Origin: an uncultured Pelagibacteraceae bacterium
GTDB taxonomy: Bacteria; Pseudomonadota; Alphaproteobacteria; Pelagibacterales; Pelagibacteraceae
DNA length: 64,000 nt
NCBI GenBank assembly: GCA_902522325.1
Contig: CABYVA010000001.1
Coordinates: forward strand, 58,348-122,347
Reading direction: 5' to 3'
Numbering within the stretch: the stretch's first letter is position 1; each line of letters begins with the position of its first letter. The notes beneath the pieces are model-generated. The model had not been told where the DNA came from. It saw only the letters and a list, made by a program, of their open reading frames with translations, and searched no databases. Shown here piece after piece: positions 19,618 through 29,313 of this stretch. Made by a program: the position numbers and the translations under genes.

Positions 19618-20379
19618 ATGATAAATTCTAAATTTATTCTTAATGTTTATGAAAAAAAAAAGTCATCTTCAAAGTTAGTAACTCAATTATTATACGGGGA
19701 AAAATTTAAAATAATAAAAAAATATAATAATTGGCTGAAAATCAAAAACTCATATGATGGTTATATTGGTTATATAAAAAAAAAACTAATTTTAAAAAAC
19801 TTTCAACCATCGCATAAAGTAATTGCTTTAAAATCTTTCATATACAAAAAAAATAAAAATTTTAAATATTTCAAAACTAAAAAATTAATACCATTTGCTA
19901 GTAAAATTAAAATTTTTAATTCATATAAAAAATTTTCCCAATTCGATAATAATCAGTGGTTGAAGAATACAGACATAGTAAAAATTAATTATACCGAAAA
20001 AAACTTAGTAAAAATCCTAAAATTATTTATAAATACAAAATATAAATGGGGAGGAAAAACTTTTGATGGTATTGATTGTTCTGGTTTGCTGCAGGTTTTT
20101 TTTCAATTTAATAATATATTCATTCCAAGAGATACAAAAGATCAAATAAAATTTTTTAAATTTAATGAAAGGAAAAATAACCTCAAAAAAAGTACCTTGA
20201 TTTTCTGGAAAGGGCACATAGCTATATGTTTAAATAAAAAATTATTGATACATGCTTTTGGACCTAGAAAAAAAGTAGTAATAATGAATATAAAAAAAAC
20301 AATTAATGAGATAAAAAATAATTCAAATCTTACTGTAACTGGATTTAAACAATTCTATGCTTTCAGAAAAAAAAGATAA
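19618..20379 (+). CDS. SH3-like plus NlpC/P60 cysteine peptidase
   Basis: KYKWGGKTFDGIDCSGLLQVFF catalytic Cys motif, KGHIAICLNKKLLIHA catalytic His; SH3-like N-terminal region. Confidence 0.87.
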   Translation: MINSKFILNVYEKKKSSSKLVTQLLYGEKFKIIKKYNNWLKIKNSYDGYIGYIKKKLILKNFQPSHKVIALKSFIYKKNKNFKYFKTKKLIPFASKIKIFNSYKKFSQFDNNQWLKNTDIVKINYTEKNLVKILKLFINTKYKWGGKTFDGIDCSGLLQVFFQFNNIFIPRDTKDQIKFFKFNERKNNLKKSTLIFWKGHIAICLNKKLLIHAFGPRKKVVIMNIKKTINEIKNNSNLTVTGFKQFYAFRKKR

Positions 20380-21919
20380 TAATTTTGAAAATGAAATTTT
20401 TATTTTACAGAATAAATTAAAAAGTAATTTATTCGATGAAGTTATTATAAAAGCTAAATCTTTATTAAAAAAACATAGACATGAAAGAAAAATATTACAT
20501 GGAATACCTGTACTTTATAATATTATTTCTTTGGCTTATCAAAGTAAGCTAGATTACAACAATTCAATCAAGATAATGGAAGAAGCTCTCAAACTTGACC
20601 CAAAAAATATTTTTTTTTTAAATAATATGGGAATCAGCCAACATAAAAGTAAAGATTTTATTGAAGCAGAAAAATATTTTGAAAGAGCGCTTAAAATTAA
20701 TCCAAATTATATAAACGTATTAAATAATTTTGCTAATCTTAAAAAAGATTTAGATAAAGTAGACGATGCAATTAAATATTATGAAAGATCAGTAAAAATT
20801 AAAAGTAATATTTTAATTACTAACTATAATTTGTCATCTATGTACATACAAAAAGGTGATTATGAAAAGGCAATAAAATATTTAAAAAAATCTCTAGAAA
20901 TTAATCCAAAATTTACAACAGCTGATAGAGTTTTATCTTTAATTACTAAATATGAAAAAAATAATAAACATTTTTTAGACATGATAGAAAAAAAAAAAAA
21001 TTTTAATTTAAATGATGATGAAATGATTGAATTAAATTTTGCCTTAGGAAAAGCATATGAAAATTTAAAAGATTACAAAAATGCATTTATTCATATAAAT
21101 GAAGCAAATGGAAAAAAGAAAGAAAAAATAAAATATAATATTCAAAATGATAATAACTTATTCAAAAATATTAAAAAGGATTTTGATAACGATTTTAAAA
21201 TTCAAAATGATTACAATACAAAAAAAATAATATTTATTGTTGGAATGCCAAGGTCTGGAACAACTCTTACAGAACAGATAATTTCATCACACAAAAATGT
21301 ATACGGAGCAGGCGAACTCATGTTCCTATCTGATATGATAAAGGAAGAGTTTTTTATAAGAAATAAAAAAAATTATAATTTAAAAAGATTTAAAGATTTG
21401 CAGAATGAATATTTAGAAAAAATTTCTTTAATAGATAATTCTGATAAGTGCTTAACTGACAAAGCTCCCTTAAATTTTAGATGGATTGGTTTTATAAATA
21501 TAATGTTTCCTAATTCAAAAATAATTAATTGTAAAAGAAACAGCTTAGATAATTGTTGGTCAATTTATAAAAATAATTTTGATGCTGGATTAAATTTTTC
21601 TTTTAATTTAAATGATCTAGGAAAATTTTATAATTTATACGAAGATTTAATCAATTTTTGGAAATTAAAATATCCCAAAACAATTTATGATCTTGAATAT
21701 GAAAAATTGATTAATAATCAAGAAAGTGAAACAAAAAAAGTCTTAGAATTTTGTGAACTTGAATGGGATCCAAATTGTTTAAAGCACTATGATAATGATA
21801 GACTTATTAAAACTGTCAGTACAGTACAGGCTAGAAAACCGATTTATAAAACCTCTATAAAATTATCTGATAGTTATTCTAAATATTTAGAAGAATTAAA
21901 AAGTGTTTTAAAAAAATAA
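20357..21919 (+). CDS. TPR-repeat sulfotransferase-family protein
   Basis: Tandem TPRs (ALKLDPKNIFFLNNMGISQHKSKDFIEAEKYFERALKINPN) followed by the PAPS-loop motif IFIVGMPRSGTTLTEQIISSH. Confidence 0.88.
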   Translation: MLSEKKDNNFENEIFILQNKLKSNLFDEVIIKAKSLLKKHRHERKILHGIPVLYNIISLAYQSKLDYNNSIKIMEEALKLDPKNIFFLNNMGISQHKSKDFIEAEKYFERALKINPNYINVLNNFANLKKDLDKVDDAIKYYERSVKIKSNILITNYNLSSMYIQKGDYEKAIKYLKKSLEINPKFTTADRVLSLITKYEKNNKHFLDMIEKKKNFNLNDDEMIELNFALGKAYENLKDYKNAFIHINEANGKKKEKIKYNIQNDNNLFKNIKKDFDNDFKIQNDYNTKKIIFIVGMPRSGTTLTEQIISSHKNVYGAGELMFLSDMIKEEFFIRNKKNYNLKRFKDLQNEYLEKISLIDNSDKCLTDKAPLNFRWIGFINIMFPNSKIINCKRNSLDNCWSIYKNNFDAGLNFSFNLNDLGKFYNLYEDLINFWKLKYPKTIYDLEYEKLINNQESETKKVLEFCELEWDPNCLKHYDNDRLIKTVSTVQARKPIYKTSIKLSDSYSKYLEELKSVLKK

Positions 21920-22816
21920 CTATTCTCTTCCAAAATCAGGTTTGGCTATATCTTGTTTTAATTGAACAATTTTTCTTCTTGCTTTTTTGGAATTAGATAA
22001 TCGAGATAAAAGTTTTTTATTGTTTTTATTCTGAATGATTTTTTTAAATGTGTTTAAATTTTTTGTAAATAAATTGATACCTTTAATAATATTATCATTA
22101 CTAAAAAATATATCTCTCCACATAACCTCGTTAGAAGCAGCTATCCTTGAAAAATCTCTTAAACCTCCTGCGCTATATTGAATTAGATTTTTTCTTTGAA
22201 CTTTTTCTGAATCTTGAGCAGTTTTAATCAAGTTGTAAGCAATTAAGTGGGGTAAATGACTTGTAATAGAAAAAATATTATCATGGTCATTAGCATTCAT
22301 TAAAACCACTTTTGAGCCAATTTTTTTCCAAAATTTTTTTAATAAATTAAGTTTTTTTAAATTTTGTTTTTTTTCTTTAATTATTACACACCATTTATTT
22401 AAAAACAGATTTTTATTTCCGTATTCTGGCCCACTAACCTCTGATCCTGCTATAGGATGACTTAGTATCCAGTGTATTTTTTTGCTGAGACTTTTATTTT
22501 TTAATTTAATTGTATTTTGCTTTGTGGAACCAACATCCGTAATAAGAGCATTGGGTTTTAAGGTGTTATTTAGTTTTTGAATAATTTTTTCATATTCACT
22601 CATAGGTGTAGATATTATTACTAGATCAACATCATATATTTCTTTATTTATAGTTTTTATAAATTTACAGTTTGATTTAATTTTTTTAATTTTAGAAATA
22701 TTCTTTTTTGACTTTTCTAAAACAAAAATTTTTTTTGATAGTTTTTTATTTTTTATAGCTCTCAGTATTGATGACCCTATTAAGCCACATCCAATAATTA
22801 ATATTTTTTTAAACAT
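21920..22816 (-). CDS. tyrA: Prephenate/arogenate dehydrogenase
   Basis: ILIIGCGLIGSSILRAI, TDVGSTKQ, HPIAGSEVSGPEYG, SAGGLRDFSRIAAS. Confidence 0.93.
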   Translation of the reverse strand: MFKKILIIGCGLIGSSILRAIKNKKLSKKIFVLEKSKKNISKIKKIKSNCKFIKTINKEIYDVDLVIISTPMSEYEKIIQKLNNTLKPNALITDVGSTKQNTIKLKNKSLSKKIHWILSHPIAGSEVSGPEYGNKNLFLNKWCVIIKEKKQNLKKLNLLKKFWKKIGSKVVLMNANDHDNIFSITSHLPHLIAYNLIKTAQDSEKVQRKNLIQYSAGGLRDFSRIAASNEVMWRDIFFSNDNIIKGINLFTKNLNTFKKIIQNKNNKKLLSRLSNSKKARRKIVQLKQDIAKPDFGRE

Positions 22817-23903
22817 TTTTAAATATATTTTTTATACTTTTTAAAAAAAAATTGTTTTCATGGTTATTTCCAATTGTTAGTCGTAAACAATTTTTAATTC
22901 TATAGGTTTTAGTCTCTCGCAATATTAAACCTTTTTTCTGTAATTTTTTTTCTAAATTATTTGCTGTTAATTTACATTTATCAAAATTAAGTAGAAGAAA
23001 ATTTGCACTAACTTTATTACTAAATATATTAAACTGTTCCAAGTTTTTTTTAATTTTTTTGCTCCAAAACATATTATGTTTAACTGATTTTTTAATAAAT
23101 TTGTTATCTTTTAAAGATTCAATTGCACATAATTGAGCAATTTTATTAACATTAAAAGGAGGTTTAATAGCATATAAAGCATCTACTATTTTTTGATCTC
23201 CATATCCCCAGCCCACTCTTAAAGACGCAAGGCCATATATTTTAGAAAAAGTTCTTAAAATAAATACATTTTTTTTATTTTTAAAAATTTTTAATCCCGA
23301 AGAATATTGATTATCTTTCATATATTCATCATAAGCATCATCTACAACTAACAAAATCCTTTTATTTAATTTTTTTCTTAGTTTAATTAATTCTTTTTTT
23401 TTCAAATATGTGCCAGTAGGATTATTTGGATTTGCTATAAATACAATCTTAGTTTTTTTATTAACTTTTTTAATAATCTCTTCAGGAGAAACTCTAAATT
23501 CTTTTTCTTTGGAAAAAACTACCTTTGCTCCAACAATTGAAGCATATATTCTGTACATCAAAAAACTGTATTGTGGAACAATTACCTCGTCTCTAGGTCT
23601 AAGAAAAAGTTGACACAACATTTGAATTAATTCATCTGATCCTGATCCACAAATTATCTTATTAAATTTACATTTAAATTTTGAAGAAATTATTTTTCTT
23701 AATTCATTGGCTTTGCTATCTGGATATTTAGAAATTTTTAATTTTTTATTTCGCAATATTTTCAATGCTTTTGGACTCATACCTAATGCCGATTCATTTG
23801 CTGATAGTTTTATTACTTTTGCCTTTTTTTTTAGTATAGATTTACCTGGCTTATAGGGTCGAATATTAATTTTTCTAAAGTTAACTGAAGTCATAATTTT
23901 CAA
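22809..23903 (-). CDS. hisC: Histidinol-phosphate aminotransferase
   Basis: ANPNNPTGTYL, VVDDAYDEY, RTFSKIYGLASLRVGWGYG PLP-Lys motif. Confidence 0.94.
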   Translation of the reverse strand: MKIMTSVNFRKINIRPYKPGKSILKKKAKVIKLSANESALGMSPKALKILRNKKLKISKYPDSKANELRKIISSKFKCKFNKIICGSGSDELIQMLCQLFLRPRDEVIVPQYSFLMYRIYASIVGAKVVFSKEKEFRVSPEEIIKKVNKKTKIVFIANPNNPTGTYLKKKELIKLRKKLNKRILLVVDDAYDEYMKDNQYSSGLKIFKNKKNVFILRTFSKIYGLASLRVGWGYGDQKIVDALYAIKPPFNVNKIAQLCAIESLKDNKFIKKSVKHNMFWSKKIKKNLEQFNIFSNKVSANFLLLNFDKCKLTANNLEKKLQKKGLILRETKTYRIKNCLRLTIGNNHENNFFLKSIKNIFKNV

Positions 23904-23967
23904 TATTTTGTATCTTTATAGATAAAAAATTACTTAATTACATAAAATAGTTAAAATTTAAATAAAA

Positions 23968-23996
23968 TTGACATATTTAATTGTATCATGTAAATA
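23968..23996 (+). promoter_or_regulatory. Candidate sigma70 promoter for the metX transcript
   Basis: TTGACA (23968-23973), 17-bp spacer, TAAATA (23991-23996); predicted start falls at the first bases of the riboswitch. Confidence 0.55.
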
Positions 23997-24000
23997 ATTT

Positions 24001-24053
24001 ATGCGCTGATTTAACTGAATTGCGAGCGCTTTAAAAAAACCGCTAAATAAGTT
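24001..24053 (+). promoter_or_regulatory. SAM-II riboswitch upstream of metX
   Basis: ATGCGCTGATTTAACTGAATTGCGAGCGCTTTAAAAAAACCGCTAAATAAGTT matches the SAM-II pattern. P1 GCGCT (24003-24007)/AGCGC (24025-24029); loop AACT (24013-24016) can pair with AGTT (24050-24053). Located 30 nt before metX. Confidence 0.92.
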
Positions 24054-24082
24054 TTTTTACCTCCAATTCAAAAGAAAGAAAA

Positions 24083-25216
24083 ATGAATAAAACTGAAAAG
24101 GTAAAGAAATTAATTATCGATAAACCATTAAAGCTCGATTGTGGAAAAACTATATCTAATTTTCCATTAGCGTACGAAACTTATGGAAAATTAAATGAAG
24201 AAAAAAATAATGCAATTTTAGCATTTCATGCTTTAACTGGTGATCAGTATGCGTCAGGGATAAATCCTATAACAAATAAGGAAGGTTGGTGGAATTATTT
24301 ATTAGGCCCAGGAAAGGCTATTGATACAGAAAAATATTTTGTAATATGTGCAAATGTTATCGGTGGATGTATGGGGTCTTATGGTCCAAGTAGCATTGAC
24401 TCAGGGACAAATAAACCATTTGGTACTAACTTTCCAGTTATAACAATTAATGATATGGTTAATGCTCAATATCATCTGCTAGAATTTTTTAAAATCAAAA
24501 AATTATTCTCAGTTATTGGTGGTTCAATGGGTGGGATGCAAGTGTTACAATTTGTTTCAAATTTTCCAAATAAAACTCATACTGCTGTTCCGATCGCATG
24601 TACTGCAAGTCACTCAGCACAAAATATTGCATTAAATGAACTTGGAAGACAATCAATAATGGCTGATAATAATTGGTCAAATGGTTTTTATGAAGAAAAC
24701 AAAAAATCACCTGATAAAGGTTTAGCTGTTGCAAGGATGGCTGCTCATATCACATATTTATCAAAGAAAGGTTTACAGGAAAAGTTTGGAAGAAAATTGC
24801 AAGAAAGAGATGATTTAAAATTTGGATTTGATGCAGACTTTCAAATAGAAAGCTATTTAAGATATCAGGGTTCAGTTTTTGTTGATCGTTTCGATGCAAA
24901 TAGTTATTTATTTATAACAAGAGCTATGGATTATTTTGATCTAACAAAACAATTTAATGGAAATCTTTCTAAAGCATTTGAGAAAAGTGAAACAAAATTT
25001 TTTGTTATTTCTTTTACATCTGACTGGCTATACCCTACATCCGAAAATCGGGAAATAGTAATAGCACTTAACGCAATCGGAAAAGACGTCGGATTTGCAG
25101 AAATAACATCGGATAAGGGACATGATTCATTTTTATTAGATGTTCCAGATTTTCTTAGTGCTGTTAAAAATTTTTTAAAAGCTTCTTATAAAAAAATCAA
25201 TGAAAAAAGAATTTAA
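24083..25216 (+). CDS. metX: Homoserine O-acetyltransferase
   Basis: AILAFHALTGDQYASG, VIGGSMGGMQVLQF nucleophile elbow, DKGHDSFLLD. Confidence 0.95.
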   Translation: MNKTEKVKKLIIDKPLKLDCGKTISNFPLAYETYGKLNEEKNNAILAFHALTGDQYASGINPITNKEGWWNYLLGPGKAIDTEKYFVICANVIGGCMGSYGPSSIDSGTNKPFGTNFPVITINDMVNAQYHLLEFFKIKKLFSVIGGSMGGMQVLQFVSNFPNKTHTAVPIACTASHSAQNIALNELGRQSIMADNNWSNGFYEENKKSPDKGLAVARMAAHITYLSKKGLQEKFGRKLQERDDLKFGFDADFQIESYLRYQGSVFVDRFDANSYLFITRAMDYFDLTKQFNGNLSKAFEKSETKFFVISFTSDWLYPTSENREIVIALNAIGKDVGFAEITSDKGHDSFLLDVPDFLSAVKNFLKASYKKINEKRI

Positions 25217-25754
25217 TAAAATAGCTAAATTAATTTCTCAGAATTCCAAAGTTTTAGATGTTGGTTGTGGTGATGGTGAATTAATGAAATACATTTATGA
25301 AAATATTACCAACGATATAAGAGGTCTAGAATTATCAAAGCATAATGTTCAGAAATGTATAGAAAAAGGACTTACAGTAATAGAAGGTGACGCTGAAAAA
25401 GATTTAAAACAATTTCCAGAGTCATCTTTTGATTATGTTATTTTGAGTCAAACACTTCAAGCATTCTTAGATCCAGAAAATGTAATTAATGAGTTATTAA
25501 GAATTGGAAAAAAAGCTATTGTCACAATACCAAATTTTGGATATTGGAAAGTTAGAATACATTTGCTTTTTCAAGGAACAATGCCAATAACAGAAAATTT
25601 ACCTAATGAATGGTACGATACGCCAAATCTTCATATGTGCACAATTAAAGATTTCGTTAATTATTGTAAAAAAAAAAATATAAAAATTAATAGTTCAAAT
25701 CTAAATTTTCAAAATTTGTTTTCAGATTTGGGTATTTTTATAATAGAAAAATAA
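25200..25754 (+). CDS. metW: MetW methyltransferase-like protein
   Basis: SKVLDVGCGDGELM, ILSQTLQAFLDPENVI, VTIPNFGYWKVRIHLLFQGTMPIT. Confidence 0.93.
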   Translation: MKKEFNKIAKLISQNSKVLDVGCGDGELMKYIYENITNDIRGLELSKHNVQKCIEKGLTVIEGDAEKDLKQFPESSFDYVILSQTLQAFLDPENVINELLRIGKKAIVTIPNFGYWKVRIHLLFQGTMPITENLPNEWYDTPNLHMCTIKDFVNYCKKKNIKINSSNLNFQNLFSDLGIFIIEK

Positions 25755-25755
25755 T

Positions 25756-26475
25756 ATGAAAGTTGAAATAATTAAATGCCTAGAGGATAATTATTCATAT
25801 TTGATTATAGATGAAAAAACTAATAATGCATGTGTGGTAGATCCCAGTGAACATGAGCCAATTACTAATTTTATTAAATATCACAACATTAAATTAAAGT
25901 TTATTCTTAATACTCATCACCATTACGATCATGTTGGTGGAAATAAAGAACTAAAAAAAATGTATGGGGCAAAAGTTGTTGGTTTTAAAAACGATAAACA
26001 AAGAATACCTGATATAGATATACTACTGGAAGATAATCAAACTTGGAAATATGAAAATTTTGAATCAAAAATAATGCATATACCTGGTCATACAACAGGG
26101 CATATCTGTTTTTATTTTCCCAAAAACAAAATAGTATTCACTGGAGATACTCTTTTTTCACTGGGATGTGGTAGAATATTTGAAGGAACTTATGAACAAA
26201 TGTATGACTCTTTAAATAAATTAAAAAAACTTCCTAAAGATACTAAAATTTATTGTGGACACGAATACACTCTTAAAAACTCATTATTTTGTTCAGAACA
26301 TGACCCTTACAACAAAAATCTTGAAAAAAAAATTTCTAAAATAAAACTCCAACTGAAAAAAGAATTACCTACCATTCCATCAACAATTGATGAAGAATTG
26401 GCCTGTAATATTTTTTTGAGAGCAAAAAATTTAAAAGACTTTTCAAAATTAAGAGATTTAAAGGATAATTCTTAG
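25756..26475 (+). CDS. gloB: Hydroxyacylglutathione hydrolase (glyoxalase II)
   Basis: NTHHHYDHVGGNKEL metal-binding motif, GHTTGHICFY, FTGDTLFSLGCGRIFEG, YCGHEYTLKN. Confidence 0.94.
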   Translation: MKVEIIKCLEDNYSYLIIDEKTNNACVVDPSEHEPITNFIKYHNIKLKFILNTHHHYDHVGGNKELKKMYGAKVVGFKNDKQRIPDIDILLEDNQTWKYENFESKIMHIPGHTTGHICFYFPKNKIVFTGDTLFSLGCGRIFEGTYEQMYDSLNKLKKLPKDTKIYCGHEYTLKNSLFCSEHDPYNKNLEKKISKIKLQLKKELPTIPSTIDEELACNIFLRAKNLKDFSKLRDLKDNS

Positions 26476-26485
26476 TTTAATCAGC

Positions 26486-26513
26486 TTGACTAAAATAAGT
26501 GTAGAACTATATT
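26486..26513 (+). promoter_or_regulatory. Candidate sigma70 promoter for rplU-rpmA-obg
   Basis: TTGACT (26486-26491), 16-bp spacer, TATATT (26508-26513), then AAGGA Shine-Dalgarno ahead of ATG 26541. Confidence 0.65.
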
Positions 26514-26540
26514 GCAGTCTATAAAAATTAAGGATGTATT

Positions 26541-26936
26541 ATGTCATTTGCGATAATTCAGACGGGTGGAAAACAATATAAAGTAAAGGCTGGAGAAATA
26601 TTAAAAGTCGAAAAGATTGATAATACAAAGCCTAACTCAAAAATAGAATTTAAAGAAATCTTAGCATATGGAGATGATAAAACAGCAGAATTAGGTTCTC
26701 CAAAAATAACTGGCGCAAAAGTTGAGGCGGATTTAGTTAAAAATGGAAAAAATAGAACAGTTTTAATTTTTAAAAAAAGAAGAAGAAAAAATTCAAGAAG
26801 AAAAAATGGACATAGACAAGAATTTTCAATGGTAAGAATAAGTAAAATATTTTCTAAAGATGGAAAAATTTTATCTGAAGCTCCGAAACTATCCAAACCA
26901 GAAAAAAAATTAGAAAAAAAAATAAAGGAAAAATAA
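26541..26936 (+). CDS. rplU: 50S ribosomal protein L21 with Lys-rich C-terminal extension
   Basis: FAIIQTGGKQYKVKAGEILKVEKI, FKKRRRKNSRRKNGHRQEFSMVRI. Confidence 0.95.
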   Translation: MSFAIIQTGGKQYKVKAGEILKVEKIDNTKPNSKIEFKEILAYGDDKTAELGSPKITGAKVEADLVKNGKNRTVLIFKKRRRKNSRRKNGHRQEFSMVRISKIFSKDGKILSEAPKLSKPEKKLEKKIKEK

Positions 26937-26948
26937 TTTAGGTAATTT

Positions 26949-27203
26949 ATGGCAACAAAAAAAGCAGGTGGATCATCTCGAAACGGTCGTGATAGCGCAG
27001 GTCGAAGACTCGGAGTAAAAAGATATGGTGGCCAATTTGTTATTCCTGGAAATATTCTTGTAAGGCAACGAGGAACAAAAATATTTCCTGGTCAAAATGT
27101 GGGAATTGGTAAAGATCACTCAATTTTTTCATTAGTCAAAGGTAAAGTTGAATATAAAAAAACTAAGTCAGATAGAACTTACGTTTCAGTAAAACCCAAT
27201 TAA
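26949..27203 (+). CDS. rpmA: 50S ribosomal protein L27
   Basis: [31 protein letters not shown]. Confidence 0.97.
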   Translation: MATKKAGGSSRNGRDSAGRRLGVKRYGGQFVIPGNILVRQRGTKIFPGQNVGIGKDHSIFSLVKGKVEYKKTKSDRTYVSVKPN

Positions 27204-27233
27204 TCAGTACAACTAAAAAACAAAGGTTGTATT

Positions 27234-28217
27234 ATGAAGTTTTTAGATCAAGTTAAAATTTACATCAAAGCAGGTAATGGTGGGAGTGGATCACCTAGTT
27301 TTAGAAGAGAAAAGTTTATTGAATTTGGAGGACCAGACGGTGGAGATGGGGGCAAAGGAGGTTCAATAATTTTAAAATCCGAGAGAAATCTTAACACGCT
27401 TATTGATTATAGATATCAGCAACATCACAAAGCTGAAAGAGGTGGTGATGGCTCAGGAAAAAATAGAACAGGCAAAGGTGGAAAAAATTTAACTTTAAAA
27501 GTTCCAATTGGAACTCAAGTTTTCGAAGAAGATAACAAAACTTTAATATATGATTTTAAAAAAGAAAATGAAGAATTTGTAGCTGCAAGCGGCGGAAGAG
27601 GAGGTCTTGGAAATACAAGATTTAAAAGCTCTACAAATAGAGCACCAAAAAAATTTACTAAAGGAACCAGTGGGGAAGAATATACAATTTGGTTACAATT
27701 AAAAACTATAGCTGACATTGGAATAATTGGATTACCCAATGCTGGTAAGTCAAGTTTATTAGCTGCTATGACTAAAGCAACACCTAAAATTGCAAATTAT
27801 CAATTTACAACTATAAATCCAAATCTTGGAGTAGCAATGTACGATGACAAAGAAATAACATTAGCTGATATACCAGGTTTAATAGAAGGTGCTCATTCAG
27901 GAGTTGGTCTTGGAATAAAATTTTTAAAACATATCGAGAGATGTAAAACTCTTATTCATTTAATTGACTCAAGTGAAGAGAATCTAATAAATTCCTATAA
28001 ACAAGTTCGAAATGAGCTAGGAAAATATAGTAAAGATTTGCTGAAAAAAAAGGAGTTAATTGTTTTTAATAAAATAGACTTGATTGATGAAAAAAAATTA
28101 AAAGAAAAAAAAACTGAATTCAAAAAAAAGATAAAAAAACAAATTTTATCACTTTCAACAATCAATAAATCTTTAATATCTAAAATGAAAGCAAAATTAA
28201 TCAATTATGTATCTTAA
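27234..28217 (+). CDS. obgE: GTPase Obg/CgtA
   Basis: Gly-rich OBG fold (GGPDGGDGGKGG) and GTPase motifs GLPNAGKSSLL, DIPGLIEGAH. Confidence 0.97.
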   Translation: MKFLDQVKIYIKAGNGGSGSPSFRREKFIEFGGPDGGDGGKGGSIILKSERNLNTLIDYRYQQHHKAERGGDGSGKNRTGKGGKNLTLKVPIGTQVFEEDNKTLIYDFKKENEEFVAASGGRGGLGNTRFKSSTNRAPKKFTKGTSGEEYTIWLQLKTIADIGIIGLPNAGKSSLLAAMTKATPKIANYQFTTINPNLGVAMYDDKEITLADIPGLIEGAHSGVGLGIKFLKHIERCKTLIHLIDSSEENLINSYKQVRNELGKYSKDLLKKKELIVFNKIDLIDEKKLKEKKTEFKKKIKKQILSLSTINKSLISKMKAKLINYVS

Positions 28218-29313
28218 AAACTCAAAAACAATTGTAATAAAGATAGGATCATCTTTATTAATAGATGAAAAAAAAATAATAAGGAAAAAATGGTTATCTG
28301 AGTTTGCAAAGGATATTAAAGAATTATTAAATGATAAAAAAAATGTAATTATCGTAAGTTCAGGAGCAATAGCTTTAGGATGTAAAAAATTAAACCTAAA
28401 TAAAAAAAACCTAAAGTTAGACAAAAGTCAAGCAATCGCTTCAATAGGTCAGATAGAATTAATGAATTTATTTAAAAAAACTTTTAGTGTAAAAAAAATT
28501 AATCTTTCTCAAATACTTTTAACATTGGAAGATACAGAACAGAGAAGACGTGCAATAAATGCTAAAAGGACTTTCGAAAATTTATTTAAACTAAATTTTG
28601 TTCCAATAGTAAATGAAAACGATAGTACAGCTACTTCAGAAATTAAATATGGTGATAATGATCGTTTGGCATCAAGAGTTGCACAAATTTCAAATGCTGA
28701 TTGTTTAATTTTGTTATCTGATGTTGAAGGTCTTTATACAAAAAACCCTAAAATCCATAAAGATGCAAAATTAATTAAAGAAATTAAAAATATAGATACT
28801 AACATAGAAGAAATAGCCACTAAAAGTATTGGAGAACACGGAACAGGAGGAATGAAAACTAAAATAGATGCTGCAAAAGTTTGTCAATTGTCTGGCTGTG
28901 TGATGTCCATTGCAAATGGTTTATCAATGCGACCTATAAAAAAAATATTTAAAAAAAATACATGCACATGGTTCTTGCCCAAAATTTCAAAATTAGATGC
29001 TAGAAAAAAGTGGATTATAAGCTCAATATCTCCAAAAGGAGAATTAATAATTGATGATGGTGCAATAAATGCTTTAAAAAAAGGTAAAAGCTTGTTAGCA
29101 GCGGGTATAAAAAGTGTGAACGGAAAATTTAATAAAGGCGATCATATTAAAATATTAGATAAAAATATGAGAGAATACGCAAGAGGACTTAGCTCTTTCA
29201 CATCTGATGAAATTTCAAAAATTAAAGGACATCATTCTAATAAAATAAACGAACTATTAGGCTACATAACAAAATCTGAAGTTGTGCATAAAGATGATAT
29301 GGTAGAAATGTAA
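28207..29313 (+). CDS. proB: Glutamate 5-kinase with PUA domain
   Basis: IVIKIGSSLL, VSSGAIALGC, FVPIVNENDST, GTGGMKTKIDAA. Confidence 0.95.
   Translation: MYLKNSKTIVIKIGSSLLIDEKKIIRKKWLSEFAKDIKELLNDKKNVIIVSSGAIALGCKKLNLNKKNLKLDKSQAIASIGQIELMNLFKKTFSVKKINLSQILLTLEDTEQRRRAINAKRTFENLFKLNFVPIVNENDSTATSEIKYGDNDRLASRVAQISNADCLILLSDVEGLYTKNPKIHKDAKLIKEIKNIDTNIEEIATKSIGEHGTGGMKTKIDAAKVCQLSGCVMSIANGLSMRPIKKIFKKNTCTWFLPKISKLDARKKWIISSISPKGELIIDDGAINALKKGKSLLAAGIKSVNGKFNKGDHIKILDKNMREYARGLSSFTSDEISKIKGHHSNKINELLGYITKSEVVHKDDMVEM

Noticed and set aside
26558-26896. Minus-strand 112-aa ORF covering rplU
   Set aside because: Fully antisense to L21; composition mirrors the Lys-rich sense frame.
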